Assembly (NCBI RefSeq): GCF_000296215.2
Contig: NZ_CP013949.1
Location: 2,783,501 to 2,847,500, forward strand
Length of the DNA stretch: 64,000 nt
Direction: 5' to 3'
Origin: Bradyrhizobium sp. CCGE-LA001
GTDB lineage: Bacteria; Pseudomonadota; Alphaproteobacteria; Rhizobiales; Xanthobacteraceae
The position numbers and the translations under genes are program-made. Positions 43,104 to 51,511 of the stretch are shown here, piece after piece (the stretch's first letter is position 1; every line of letters starts with the position of its first letter). A model generated the notes under the pieces. It did not search any database. It had not been told where the DNA came from and saw nothing but the letters and a program-made list of their open reading frames with translations.

Positions 43104-44759
43104 ATGTCGTCAGCGCAATCGAGCCCGGCTCGCGCAAGCGAGGCCTACGACGTTGTCGTCGTCGGCGCTGGTTTTGCCGGCATGTACATGCTGCATCGCC
43201 TGCGCGGGCTCGGCTTCTCGGCGCGCGTCTATGAGCAGGGCGACGGTGTCGGAGGCACCTGGTACTGGAATCGTTATCCCGGCGCGCGCTGCGACGTCGA
43301 GAGCATGCAATATTCCTACTCGTTCTCGGAGGAGCTCCAGCAGGAGTGGGACTGGAGTGAACGCTACGCGCCGCAAGCGGAGATCCTGAAATACGCCAAC
43401 CACGTCGCCGACCGTTTTGACCTGCGCCGCGACATCCAGTTCGACACGCGCGTTGAGCGCGCCGTATTCGACGAGCGCGCAAAGCGCTGGTCGGTAACGA
43501 TCTCCGACGGCAGAACGGTTCAAACGCAATTCGTCGTGCTCGCCACCGGTTGCCTCTCGAACGCGCGCAAGCCCGACATCAAGGGTCTCGAGAACTTCAA
43601 AGGGCCCATCTATCACACCGGCAACTGGCCACACGAGGACGTCGATTTCACGGGCTTGCGGGTCGGCCTGATCGGCACGGGATCGTCAGGCATCCAGTCG
43701 ACGCCTGTCATCGCCGAGCAGGCCAAACATCTCACCGTGTTTCAGCGCACGGCGAATTTCTCGATTCCCGCGCGCAACGCCGCTCTGACGGACGAGGAGC
43801 GCAGCGCGTTCCGCAAGAAATATCCGGAGATCCGCCGCTTTGCCCGCGAAGTCGCGCGCAACGGCATCTATGCCGAGCAGCCCGATCGCGGTGCGCTCGA
43901 CGACAGTGACGAGATCAGAAACGGCAAATACGCGGCGCGCTGGGAGCGGGGCGGGCTGACCTTCATGTATGTCTACAACAATCTCGGCCTCGAGCGTTCC
44001 GCGAACGACACCGCCGCCGACTTCGTGCGCGGCAAGATCGCCGAGATCGTGAAGGATCCGGAGACCGCAAAGCTGCTCCAGCCGAATAGCCATCCGATCG
44101 GTACCAAGCGCATCTGCATCGACACGGATTACTTTGCGACGTTCAATCGTCCGAACGTAACGCTGGTCGATATCAAGACCAACCCGATCGAGGAGATCAC
44201 CGCAAACGCGGTTCGCGTCGCAGGCAAGGACCATGAAGTCGACGCGCTGGTGATGGCGACGGGCTTCGACGCCATGACCGGATCGGTCGCGAACATCGAC
44301 ATCAGCGGCCGGGCCGGGCAGACGCTGAACCAGAAATGGGCGGAGGGGCCGAAGACCTATCTCGGGCTGATGAGCGCGGGCTTTCCGAACCTCTTCATCA
44401 TCACCGGCCCGGGCAGCCCCTCGGTGCTGTCGAACATGATCGTGTCGATCGAGCAGCACGTCGACTGGATCGCCGGTTGCCTGACTCACATGCGCAAGCA
44501 CGGCCTTGTCACGATGGAGGCGGAGAGGGAGGCCGAGGAGAAATGGGTCGCCCATGTCAATGAAGTCGCCCACGGTACGCTCTATCCGCAGGCTAATTCC
44601 TGGTACATGGGCGCCAACATCCCCGGCAAGCCGCGCATCTTCATGCCCTATATTGGCGGCGTCGGCGTCTACCGCCGCATCTGCGACGAGGTCGCGGCGA
44701 AGGGATATGACGGGTTCGTGATGGGACGGGCGCAGCAGCCGCAGGCTGCGGCGTCCTAG
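43104..44759 (+). CDS. Flavin-containing Baeyer-Villiger-type monooxygenase
   Basis: 551 residues. There are two dinucleotide loops: FAD GAGFAG (21-26) and NADPH GTGSSG (191-196). The type I BVMO fingerprint FxGxxxHxxxWP is present as Phe165, Gly167, His171, Trp175-Pro176. GGTWYWNRYPGARCD and MATGFDAMTG are also typical of cyclohexanone/phenylacetone monooxygenase relatives. It inserts oxygen beside a ketone to give an ester or lactone, using NADPH and O2. ATG 43104 follows GAGGGAG. It is divergent from the nitronate monooxygenase; the natural ketone is unknown. Confidence 0.92.
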   Translation: MSSAQSSPARASEAYDVVVVGAGFAGMYMLHRLRGLGFSARVYEQGDGVGGTWYWNRYPGARCDVESMQYSYSFSEELQQEWDWSERYAPQAEILKYANHVADRFDLRRDIQFDTRVERAVFDERAKRWSVTISDGRTVQTQFVVLATGCLSNARKPDIKGLENFKGPIYHTGNWPHEDVDFTGLRVGLIGTGSSGIQSTPVIAEQAKHLTVFQRTANFSIPARNAALTDEERSAFRKKYPEIRRFAREVARNGIYAEQPDRGALDDSDEIRNGKYAARWERGGLTFMYVYNNLGLERSANDTAADFVRGKIAEIVKDPETAKLLQPNSHPIGTKRICIDTDYFATFNRPNVTLVDIKTNPIEEITANAVRVAGKDHEVDALVMATGFDAMTGSVANIDISGRAGQTLNQKWAEGPKTYLGLMSAGFPNLFIITGPGSPSVLSNMIVSIEQHVDWIAGCLTHMRKHGLVTMEAEREAEEKWVAHVNEVAHGTLYPQANSWYMGANIPGKPRIFMPYIGGVGVYRRICDEVAAKGYDGFVMGRAQQPQAAAS

Positions 44760-44765
44760 GTGACG

Positions 44766-44808
44766 CCGTCATTCCGGGGCTCCGCCCTCCGGGTGCCCGG
44801 AATGACGG
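44766..44808. terminator. Hairpin after BVMO gene
   Basis: CCGTCATTCCGGG (44766-44778) and CCCGGAATGACGG (44796-44808) form a perfect 13-bp stem with a 17-base loop seven bases past the stop. There is no T-run; it could be a terminator or a short REP-type element. Confidence 0.55.
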
Positions 44809-44929
44809 GCGGGAAGGGGGTGCCATGCCGAAACGTTGATTTGCCCAGCCGGGCAATGCGTTTCGCCGCCCTTGCCATCGGGCGTGCGGGGCCTAATTAA
44901 TGCAGGCGCATCTTTCCGCCGGAGCTCCC

Positions 44930-45805
44930 ATGACCGACACCCCCGCCTACGTGCCGCCCAAAGTCTGGACCTGGAACAAGGAGAATGGCGGGCAATTCGC
45001 CAACATTAACCGTCCGATCGCCGGGCCCACTCATGAGAAAGAGCTGCCCGTTGGTAAACATCCGCTCCAGCTTTATTCGTTGGCAACGCCCAACGGAGTG
45101 AAGGTCACGGTGATGCTGGAAGAGCTGCTGGCGCTCGGTCACAAAGGCGCCGAATACGACGCCTGGCTGATCAGGATCGGCAACGGCGACCAGTTCGGCA
45201 GCGGTTTTGTCGACATCAATCCGAACTCGAAAATCCCAGCGCTCATGGACCGCTCCGGGCCCGAGCCGATCCGCGTGTTCGAGTCCGGCTCGATCCTGTT
45301 CTACCTCGCCGAGAAGTTCGGCGCCTTCCTGCCGAAGGACATCAAGACCCGCACCGAAGCCATGTCCTGGCTGTTCTGGCAGATGGGTAGCGCGCCCTAT
45401 CTCGGTGGCGGCTTCGGTCACTTCTACGCCTATGCGCCGACCAAGATAGAATACGCCATCGATCGCTTCGCGATGGAGACCAAGCGTCAGCTCGACGTGC
45501 TGGACCGGCGGCTCGCCGACAACGAATACCTCGCGGGCAAGGAGTACACCATTGCCGACATGGCGGTGTGGCCATGGTACGGAGCGCTCGCCAAGGGGCT
45601 GGTCTATGGCGCCGGCGAATTCCTCTCGGTGCAGGACTACAAGAACGTGCAGCGTTGGACCGACCAGATTGCTCAGCGTCCGGCCGTGAAGCGCGGCCGC
45701 ATGGTCAACCGCGTCTCCGGCGATCCCGCGAGCCAGCTCCACGAGCGCCACGACGCCAGCGATTTCGAGACCAAGACGCAGGACAAGCTCGAGGCGGCGA
45801 GGTAG
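44930..45805 (+). CDS. YghU-like glutathione S-transferase / disulfide-bond reductase
   Basis: 291 residues, close to E. coli YghU in length. It has the long N-terminal extension (VWTWNKENGGQFANINRPIAGPTHEKELP) that marks this subfamily. A thioredoxin-fold domain (LYSLATPNGVKVTVMLEELLALG, NPNSKIPAL, FESGSILFYLAEKFG) and an all-helical domain follow. YghU binds two glutathiones and reduces disulfides. ATG 44930 behind GGAG is preferred over ATG 44900, which would add ten residues. Single gene. Confidence 0.88.
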   Translation: MTDTPAYVPPKVWTWNKENGGQFANINRPIAGPTHEKELPVGKHPLQLYSLATPNGVKVTVMLEELLALGHKGAEYDAWLIRIGNGDQFGSGFVDINPNSKIPALMDRSGPEPIRVFESGSILFYLAEKFGAFLPKDIKTRTEAMSWLFWQMGSAPYLGGGFGHFYAYAPTKIEYAIDRFAMETKRQLDVLDRRLADNEYLAGKEYTIADMAVWPWYGALAKGLVYGAGEFLSVQDYKNVQRWTDQIAQRPAVKRGRMVNRVSGDPASQLHERHDASDFETKTQDKLEAAR

Positions 45806-45853
45806 CTCTTCTTCCTCGCCCTGCGTGCAGAGACGTCGAATTCGATTGAAGTC

Positions 45854-45946
45854 TCGTAGGTGGGCAAAGCGAAGCGTGCCCACCAATCAGCATTATGCGT
45901 ACAAAAGACGTGGGCACGGCGCTATGCGCCTTGGCCCACCCTACGA
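45854..45946. repeat. Palindromic intergenic repeat, family B
   Basis: TCGTAGGTGGGCAAAGCGAA at 45854 pairs with GCCTTGGCCCACCCTACGA ending at 45946. The right edge overlaps the convergent flavin reductase gene, whose TAG stop (45941-45943, complement) is supplied by the repeat. Confidence 0.85.
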
Positions 45947-46558
45947 CCTCTTCACACCCTCTGCCGCCGGAAACACCACGCGGTCATCGGTGCGGCAGTA
46001 GCGGTCGGCGAACATGCGGCCGATCGGATGATAGCGGTCCATGTGCACCCGCATCGCCTCGGGATCCCAGAGCTCGTCGCGGATGTGGAAGTGGATGCCT
46101 TCGCCCATGATCAGGCGACGATCGTCGTTGACGTCGATCAGCTTCCAGAGCTTGCACTCCATCGCCCAGGGCGTGTCCGCCAGCCGCGGCACCGCGATCC
46201 TGGTCGAGGGCGCAAGCTTCAGGCCGAGATAGTCGGGCTCGCCGATATCAGGCGGAAAATCGCCGCTGCTCTCGTGCATCGCTTTCGCGAGCGGCTCGTC
46301 GGCGATGTTGACGACGAACTCGCCGGTTCGCTGGATGTTGAGAAACGTGTCCTTGTCCTCACCATCAGGCTTGCGGTTGGCCGCGAACATGCAGAGGGGC
46401 GGATCCTCGCAGAATGCGTTGAAGAAGCTGAACGGTGCGGCATTGACCACGCCGGTTGGCCCCAACGTAGTCACCCACGCGATCGGCCGCGGCAGGATGA
46501 AGGAGGTCAGCACCTTGTAGCGCTCGCGTGGCGTCAGGTCGCTGGCGGCGTAGTCCAT
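45941..46558 (-). CDS. Flavin reductase-like domain protein
   Basis: 205 residues of the FMN-binding split-barrel flavin reductase group: RPIAWVTTLGPTGVVNAAPFSFF, then NIQRTGEFVVNIA, and a C-terminal HMDRYHPIGRMFADRYCRT typical of the DIM6/NTAB-type subgroup. It probably reduces or binds FMN for a partner oxygenase, or acts as a stand-alone oxidoreductase. No two-component monooxygenase partner is adjacent. The last codons and stop lie in a repeat. Confidence 0.82.
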   Translation of the reverse strand: MDYAASDLTPRERYKVLTSFILPRPIAWVTTLGPTGVVNAAPFSFFNAFCEDPPLCMFAANRKPDGEDKDTFLNIQRTGEFVVNIADEPLAKAMHESSGDFPPDIGEPDYLGLKLAPSTRIAVPRLADTPWAMECKLWKLIDVNDDRRLIMGEGIHFHIRDELWDPEAMRVHMDRYHPIGRMFADRYCRTDDRVVFPAAEGVKRS

Positions 46559-46584
46559 GGACTTTCCTTTCCGTCGAACGCCTT

Positions 46585-46663
46585 CGTAGGGCGGATTAGC
46601 CGAAGGCGTAACCCGCCATCTCGCAAGGAAAGGGCGGATTACGCTTCGCTAATCCGCCCTACG
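46585..46663. repeat. Palindromic intergenic repeat, family B variant
   Basis: CGTAGGGCGGATTAGCCGAA pairs with TTCGCTAATCCGCCCTACG, with inner GGCGTAACCCGCC/GGGCGGATTACGC. Same design as family B but with GCGGATTAGC in place of GTGGGCAAAGC. Confidence 0.8.
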
Positions 46664-46675
46664 ACATCTCGTCGA

Positions 46676-47953
46676 TCACGCCATGCTCAGTTCATGTCGC
46701 CCGACCACCATCCAGTGCACCTCGTCCGGACCGTCGGCGAAGCGGAGATGACGGACGTCCTGATACATCTCGGCGAGCGGGGTCCAGTGCGAAATGCCGG
46801 TGGCGCCGTGCATCTGGATCGCCTGGTCGATGATCTTGCAGGCCCGCTCGGGCACCATGGCCTTGACCATGGAGACCCAGACGCGGGCCTCCTTGTTGCC
46901 GAGCACGTCCATGGCTTTGGCGGCCTTCAGCACCATCAGCCGCATCGCCTCGATCTCGCAGCGCGCCTGCGCGATGATCTGCATGTTGCCGCCGAGATGG
47001 GCAATCTTCTTGCCGAAGGCCTCGCGGGTGAGGCCCCGCTGCACCATCAGATCGAGCGCCTTCTCGGCCTTGCCGATGGTGCGCATGCAGTGGTGGATGC
47101 GCCCCGGTCCGAGACGAAGCTGTGAGATCTCGAAGCCGCGGCCTTCGCCGAGCAGCATGTTCTCCTTCGGCACGCGGACATTGTTGAAGCGCATGTGCAT
47201 GTGGCCGCGCGGGGCGTGGTCCTGGCCGAACACGTACATCGGACCGAGCACCTCGACGCCCGGAGTATCGCGCGGCACCAGGATCTGCGACTGCTGCTTG
47301 CTCGGCGCCGCATCCGGATTGGTCTTCACCATGACGATGAGGATCTTGCAGCGGGGATCGCCAACACCGGAGATGTAATATTTCTCGCCGTTGATGACCC
47401 ATTCGTCGCCGACCAGCTTTGCGGTCGTCGAGATGTTCTTGGCGTCGGAGGAGGCGACGTTCGGCTCGGTCATGACATAGGCCGAGCGGATCTCGCCGTT
47501 GAGCAGCGGCTTCAGCCACTTCTCCTTCTGCTCCTTGGTGCCGACGCGCTCCAGCACCTCCATATTGCCGGTGTCGGGCGCGGAGCAGTTCATGCTCTCC
47601 GAGGCCAGCGGGCTCTTGCCGAGCTCGGAGGCGATATAGGCGTAGTCGAGATTCTTCAGGCCCTGTCCGGTCTCGTCGTCGGGCAGGAAGAAGTTCCAGA
47701 GGCCTTCCTTCTTGGCCTTGTTTTTGGCGACCTCGAGCACCTCGAGTTGCTTCGGCGTGAAGCTCCAGCGATCCTCCTTGCCTTCGCCGGCCTTGGCGAA
47801 CTCGATCGACATCGGCTCGACGGTGTCGCGGATGAACTTCTTGACGTGGTCGTAGAGCGGCCGGACCTGGTCCGACATGCGGAGGTCGTTGAGCTCGTCG
47901 CCGGGATTAAGGGTGTAGTTGGTGGTGCGGGGAATGTAGGTGTGTTTTGTCAT
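46676..47953 (-). CDS. ACAD10/11-like acyl-CoA dehydrogenase (LvaC-type candidate)
   Basis: 425 residues of acyl-CoA dehydrogenase fold. Blocks MNCSAPDTGNMEVL, YVMTEPNVASSDAKN, GEGRGFEISQLRLGPGRIHH and RFADGPDEVHW match the dehydrogenase half of human ACAD10/ACAD11 as I remember it. Where ordinary members have the catalytic YEG glutamate, this has Asp407 (ADGPDE). In the levulinate pathway the homologue LvaC converts a 4-phosphoacyl-CoA to a 3-hydroxyacyl-CoA with FAD bound. The ATG at 47953 sits behind GGGAGGAA. A matching kinase and DUF6285 gene lie at 50.5-51.9 kb. Confidence 0.87.
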   Translation of the reverse strand: MTKHTYIPRTTNYTLNPGDELNDLRMSDQVRPLYDHVKKFIRDTVEPMSIEFAKAGEGKEDRWSFTPKQLEVLEVAKNKAKKEGLWNFFLPDDETGQGLKNLDYAYIASELGKSPLASESMNCSAPDTGNMEVLERVGTKEQKEKWLKPLLNGEIRSAYVMTEPNVASSDAKNISTTAKLVGDEWVINGEKYYISGVGDPRCKILIVMVKTNPDAAPSKQQSQILVPRDTPGVEVLGPMYVFGQDHAPRGHMHMRFNNVRVPKENMLLGEGRGFEISQLRLGPGRIHHCMRTIGKAEKALDLMVQRGLTREAFGKKIAHLGGNMQIIAQARCEIEAMRLMVLKAAKAMDVLGNKEARVWVSMVKAMVPERACKIIDQAIQMHGATGISHWTPLAEMYQDVRHLRFADGPDEVHWMVVGRHELSMA

Positions 47954-48120
47954 TGTTCCTCCCGGGATCGCTGAGATTGCTGGGCGCAAGAATAGTCGTA
48001 GCGCCGCCAAAGTGCGAGCGCGCATTTTCACGCGCAAGCATGCCATGCGATGGAATTCGCGAGCACGTTTGAAATGTTGTTTGAATGGAGCGGGGCAGAG
48101 AGGCATCAGCCGCGCCTCAT

Positions 48121-48233
48121 TCTCCGCTGTCATCGCCCGGCGAAGACCGGGCGATCCAGTATTCCAGAGACAGCGAGGATCGAATCGAGAAGCCGCGGCG
48201 TACTGGATTCCCCGCTTTCGCGGGGAATGACAG
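48121..48233. repeat. Palindromic intergenic repeat, family C
   Basis: TCTCCGCTGTCATCGCCCGG, GCGATCCAGTATTCCAGAGA and GCCGCGGCGTACTGGATTCC are shared with the copy at 51902-52013. The outer arms CTGTCAT/ATGACAG and the inner CCAGTA/TACTGG pair. It fills most of the gap before the VOC gene. Confidence 0.8.
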
Positions 48234-48250
48234 CTGTGGGTGCGTCTACG

Positions 48251-48631
48251 TCAGCTCGCCAGCCGATGCATAGCGCAAATCTTGTTGCCGTCGAGATCGC
48301 GCAAATAGGCCAGATACAGCTTGCCGCCGGGGGCCTGGCGGACGCCGGGCGGATCCTCGATTGGTTTTGCGCCGGCCGCGATGCCGGCCGCGTGCCAGGC
48401 GTCGACCTGCTCCGGCGAGTTGCAGGCAAAGCCGATCGTGGCACCATTCGCGCAGGTGGCCGGCTCGCCGTTGATCGGCTTCGACACCGAGAACACGCCG
48501 GTCTTGGTCATGTAGAAAATGCGATGCCCATCGACCATCGCCGGTCGCACCTCGAGCGTGCCGAGCAGCTTGTCGTAGAACCCTTTGGCCTTGTCGAGGT
48601 CGTTGGTGCCGATCATGACGTGTGAGAACAT
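48251..48631 (-). CDS. VOC/glyoxalase-superfamily protein
   Basis: 126 residues with two beta-alpha-beta-beta-beta modules: FSHVMIGTNDLDKAKGFYDKLL at the start and LAYLRDLDGNKICAMH at the end. His4 and a C-terminal acidic residue could bind a metal. This small subtype is found as lactoylglutathione lyase-like or dioxygenase-like proteins, and the reaction cannot be set. It lies downstream of the SDR gene on the same strand, separated by a palindromic repeat. Confidence 0.8.
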   Translation of the reverse strand: MFSHVMIGTNDLDKAKGFYDKLLGTLEVRPAMVDGHRIFYMTKTGVFSVSKPINGEPATCANGATIGFACNSPEQVDAWHAAGIAAGAKPIEDPPGVRQAPGGKLYLAYLRDLDGNKICAMHRLAS

Positions 48632-48656
48632 TTGCCCATTCCCTCAGAGTTTGTCG

Positions 48657-48729
48657 CCCGGATGGAGCGTCGCGCAATCCAGGTCTGTTTGCTCTTGGCC
48701 GTCCCGGATCGCGCTGCGCTCCATCCGGG
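48657..48729. repeat. Palindromic repeat
   Basis: CCCGGATGGAGCG (48657-48669) and CGCTCCATCCGGG (48717-48729) are perfect 13-bp arms around a 47-base loop containing GATCC-like inner symmetry. It sits in the VOC-SDR gap. Confidence 0.7.
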
Positions 48730-48742
48730 TCTACTGGAAAGA

Positions 48743-49522
48743 TCAGAATGCCGTATAGCCGCCGTCGATCACGAACGTATCGGCCGTATGATACGACGAC
48801 GCCTTGCTCATCAGATAGACGGCAATGCCGCCGAAATCGGAGGCTTCGCCGAAGCGCCGCACCGGGATGCGCGGCATCACGTTGGCGACGAACTTGTCGT
48901 TGGCCATGATGCCTGCGGTCATGTCGCTCTTGATCCAGCCGGGCAGGATCGCGTTCGCGGTGACGCCGTGGCGCGCCAGCTCGACGCCGAGCGCGCGCAC
49001 CAGCGCGTTGATGGCGGCCTTGGTTGCGGCATAATGCTCGTTGCGCGCGGTGCCGAAGATCGAGGCGAGGCTCGAGGTCGCAACCAGCCGGCCGAAGGGA
49101 TCGCCGGCATTGGCGCGCTCGGTCATGTGCTTCGCGGCCGCCTGGAACGCGTGGAAAACACCGTCGAGATTGGTGGCGAACATCGTGCGCCATTCCTCCT
49201 CGGTGCGCTCGATGAAGGACCGCCTTCCACCGCCGCCGATGCCGGCGTTGGCGAAGCAGCCGTCGACCCGGCCGAAGGAATCGAGCGTCGCCTTCATGGC
49301 GGCATTGACCGAGGCTGGATCGGTGACGTCGCAGATGCGGGTCTCGACCTTGCCGGCAAGGCCGGCCAGGCTTGCGGCAGCAGCCTTGTTCTTGTCCGCA
49401 TTGCGGCCCCAGATCGAGACGTTGCAGCCCTGGGCGGCAAGCGCTTGCGCGATGCCGAGCCCGATGCCGCCATTGCCGCCGGTGATCACGGCGGCGCGGC
49501 CGGAAAGGTCGAAAAGGTTCAT
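48743..49522 (-). CDS. SDR-family oxidoreductase
   Basis: 259-residue classical SDR with cofactor loop GGNGGIGLG (15-23), NAG at 92-94, catalytic Ser150/Ser151 in VATSSLAS, Tyr164 and Lys168 in YAATK, and C-terminal VIDGGYTAF. It probably oxidises or reduces a 3-hydroxyacyl-CoA or similar alcohol, and in the 4-hydroxyacid scheme it could play the LvaD part. The ATG at 49522 follows GGGAA. Its upstream region carries a striking repeat array. Confidence 0.85.
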   Translation of the reverse strand: MNLFDLSGRAAVITGGNGGIGLGIAQALAAQGCNVSIWGRNADKNKAAAASLAGLAGKVETRICDVTDPASVNAAMKATLDSFGRVDGCFANAGIGGGGRRSFIERTEEEWRTMFATNLDGVFHAFQAAAKHMTERANAGDPFGRLVATSSLASIFGTARNEHYAATKAAINALVRALGVELARHGVTANAILPGWIKSDMTAGIMANDKFVANVMPRIPVRRFGEASDFGGIAVYLMSKASSYHTADTFVIDGGYTAF

Positions 49523-49535
49523 GGCGCGTTTCCCG

Positions 49536-49581
49536 TTCTTGGCAAGTTTCTTGGTCAGTTCTTGGCAAGTTTCTTGGCAAG
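49536..49581. promoter_or_regulatory. Four-unit TTCTTGGCAAG array in a divergent promoter
   Basis: Four tandem units begin at 49536, 49547, 49559 and 49570: TTCTTGGCAAG, TTTCTTGGTCAG, TTCTTGGCAAG and TTTCTTGGCAAG. The core CTTGGCAAG is a near-palindrome, and the 11-12-base period puts every unit on the same face of the helix. It begins 14 bases before the SDR start in the gap shared with the enoyl-CoA hydratase gene. Cooperative binding by a dimeric regulator is inferred. Confidence 0.65.
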
Positions 49582-49737
49582 TGATCCTGGCATGCGGCGC
49601 ATCAGCCGCTGCGCGCAAGATTGCTTGCTATGCTCTGATCACCATGGACAAGACCGCGCCAAAAATCAAATATGCGCCCCGGCAAAACAAATTCCGGTCT
49701 GCGAAACTGTCGCAGGCCGGCAACTGACGAGGAAACC

Positions 49738-50526
49738 ATGCAGTTCAAACACGTCACGCTCGATCTCGATGGTTCGGTCGCGATCCTCAGGCTCGACCAT
49801 CAGGAGGTGATGAACGCGGTCTCCGTGGACATGCTGGGGGGCCTCGCCGAAGCACTCGATGCGATCGAGGAGAAGAAGGACGAGGTGCGCTGCGTCGTCT
49901 TGACCGGCGCGGGGCGGGCGTTCTGCACCGGCGCCAATCTTCAGGGCCGCAACAACCAGTCGAAGAAGACCAAGGCCGGCCTAACGTTGGAGACCGGCTT
50001 CCATCCCTTCCTGCGCCGCATCCGCAATCTGCATTGCCCGATCGTGACCGCGGTCAACGGCCCGGCGGCCGGTGCCGGCATGAGCTTCGCGCTGCTCGGC
50101 GACATGATCTTATGCGCGCGATCCTCCTACTTTCTTCAAGCGTTCCGCCGCATCGGCCTCGTGCCGGATTGCGGCTCTACCTGGCTCCTGCCGCGCCTCG
50201 TCGGCCGGGCCCGCTCGATCGAATTGTCGCTGATGGGCGAGCGGCTGCCGGCCGAGAAGGCGCTGGAATGGGGCCTCGTCAACCGCGTCTATGATGACGG
50301 CGTGCTGATGGAGGAGGCGATGAAGCTCGCGCGCGAGCTCGCCAGCGGCCCCACGGTCGCTCTGTCGCTGATCCGCAAGCTCTATTGGGACAGTCCGGAA
50401 AACTCCTTCGAGGATCAGCTCAATCTCGAATTCCAGTGCCAGCTTCGCGCCGGCGACACCCAGGATTTTCGCGAGGGCGTCGGCGCCTTCCTGGAGAAGC
50501 GGCCCGCGCAGTTCAAAGGCAAATGA
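49738..50526 (+). CDS. Enoyl-CoA hydratase/isomerase (crotonase, PaaG-like)
   Basis: 262 residues. Oxyanion-hole strands are RAFCTGANLQG and NGPAAGAGMSFAL. The active-site segment FRRIGLVPDCGSTWLLPRLV has Asp in place of the hydratase glutamate, as in PaaG-type isomerases. It hydrates or isomerises an enoyl-CoA. ATG 49738 follows GAGGAAA. Its stop overlaps the kinase start in ATGA, so crotonase, kinase and DUF6285 genes form one coupled operon, which ties this enzyme to the kinase product. Confidence 0.87.
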   Translation: MQFKHVTLDLDGSVAILRLDHQEVMNAVSVDMLGGLAEALDAIEEKKDEVRCVVLTGAGRAFCTGANLQGRNNQSKKTKAGLTLETGFHPFLRRIRNLHCPIVTAVNGPAAGAGMSFALLGDMILCARSSYFLQAFRRIGLVPDCGSTWLLPRLVGRARSIELSLMGERLPAEKALEWGLVNRVYDDGVLMEEAMKLARELASGPTVALSLIRKLYWDSPENSFEDQLNLEFQCQLRAGDTQDFREGVGAFLEKRPAQFKGK

Positions 50527-51509
50527 TCGAGGCGGAGCTCTCGCGCAGCGTCGCGCGCTGGTATCCGGGCGCGACCGGCGTCACAGGTGCCGCAAAACTG
50601 TCCGGCGGCGCCAGCCAGGAAACCTGGCGCTTCGACATCGTGCATCCCGATGGGCCGATCGGCGCGATCCTGCGCCGCTCGCCGAAGGGCTACGGTGCTG
50701 CGCCGACGCGCGCGGCGGGTCTTGCCGCCGAAGCGCAGCTGATGCAGCTCGCGTTTGAGGCCGGCCTGCCGTCGCCGCGCGTCATGCATGTGCTGACGCG
50801 GGAGGACGACCTCGGCACCGGCTTCATCATGCAGCGGGTCGAGGGCGAGACCATCGCGCGCAAGATCTTGCGCGATGAGGAATACGCAAAGGCGCGGCCA
50901 ATGCTCGCGCGCCAGATCGGCGGCGTGCTCGCCGGGTTGCACCGGTTGCCGCAGGATCAATTGCCCGAGCTGCGCAAGAGGGGCGCGACGCAGGAGATCG
51001 CCGAGTTCGAGCGCGACTATCGCAGCCTGAACTGGCCCAAGCCCGTGTTCGAGCTGGCGCTGCGCTGGCTGCGCGATCAAGATCCGGGCCCTTCGGCCGA
51101 GACGACGCTGGTGCACGGTGATTTCCGCAACGGCAATCTCATCATCGGTGCCGACGGCGTCCGCGCCGTGCTCGACTGGGAGCTCGCCCATCTCGGCGAT
51201 CCCATGGAGGACCTCGGCTGGGTCTGCGTCAATTCCTGGCGCTTCGGCGAGATCGACAAGCCGGTCGGCGGTTTTGGCACGCGCGAGGATTTGTTCGCGG
51301 GCTATGAGGCGGCAGGCCGCAAGGTCGACCCTGCGCGCGTGAAATTCTGGGAAGTGATGGGCACGCTGCGTTGGGGCATCATGTGCGGCGGCATGATGCA
51401 GCGGTTTCGCGAGGGGCCGGACCATTCCATGGAGCGCGCCATGATCGGCCGCCGCGCCTCCGAGACCGAGATCGATCTGTTGCGGCTGCTCGCGCCGCGC
51501 GGGAGCTGA
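50523..51509 (+). CDS. Phosphotransferase, ACAD10/11-kinase / LvaA-like
   Basis: 328 residues of aminoglycoside-phosphotransferase fold: SGGASQETWRF near the N-terminus, Brenner motif HGDFRNGN with His198, Asp200 and Asn205, and metal-site DWE at 218-220. Homologues are fused to an acyl-CoA dehydrogenase in animal ACAD10/11 and stand alone as LvaA, which phosphorylates 4-hydroxyacyl-CoA. The start codon overlaps the crotonase stop by four bases, and the DUF6285 gene follows two bases after its stop. A resistance role is unlikely given the acyl-CoA context. Confidence 0.85.
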   Translation: MIEAELSRSVARWYPGATGVTGAAKLSGGASQETWRFDIVHPDGPIGAILRRSPKGYGAAPTRAAGLAAEAQLMQLAFEAGLPSPRVMHVLTREDDLGTGFIMQRVEGETIARKILRDEEYAKARPMLARQIGGVLAGLHRLPQDQLPELRKRGATQEIAEFERDYRSLNWPKPVFELALRWLRDQDPGPSAETTLVHGDFRNGNLIIGADGVRAVLDWELAHLGDPMEDLGWVCVNSWRFGEIDKPVGGFGTREDLFAGYEAAGRKVDPARVKFWEVMGTLRWGIMCGGMMQRFREGPDHSMERAMIGRRASETEIDLLRLLAPRGS

Positions 51510-51511
51510 CC

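Noticed and set aside
49536..49581. CRISPR array
   Set aside because: Units are only 11-12 bases, directly adjoining with no spacers, and there are no cas genes.
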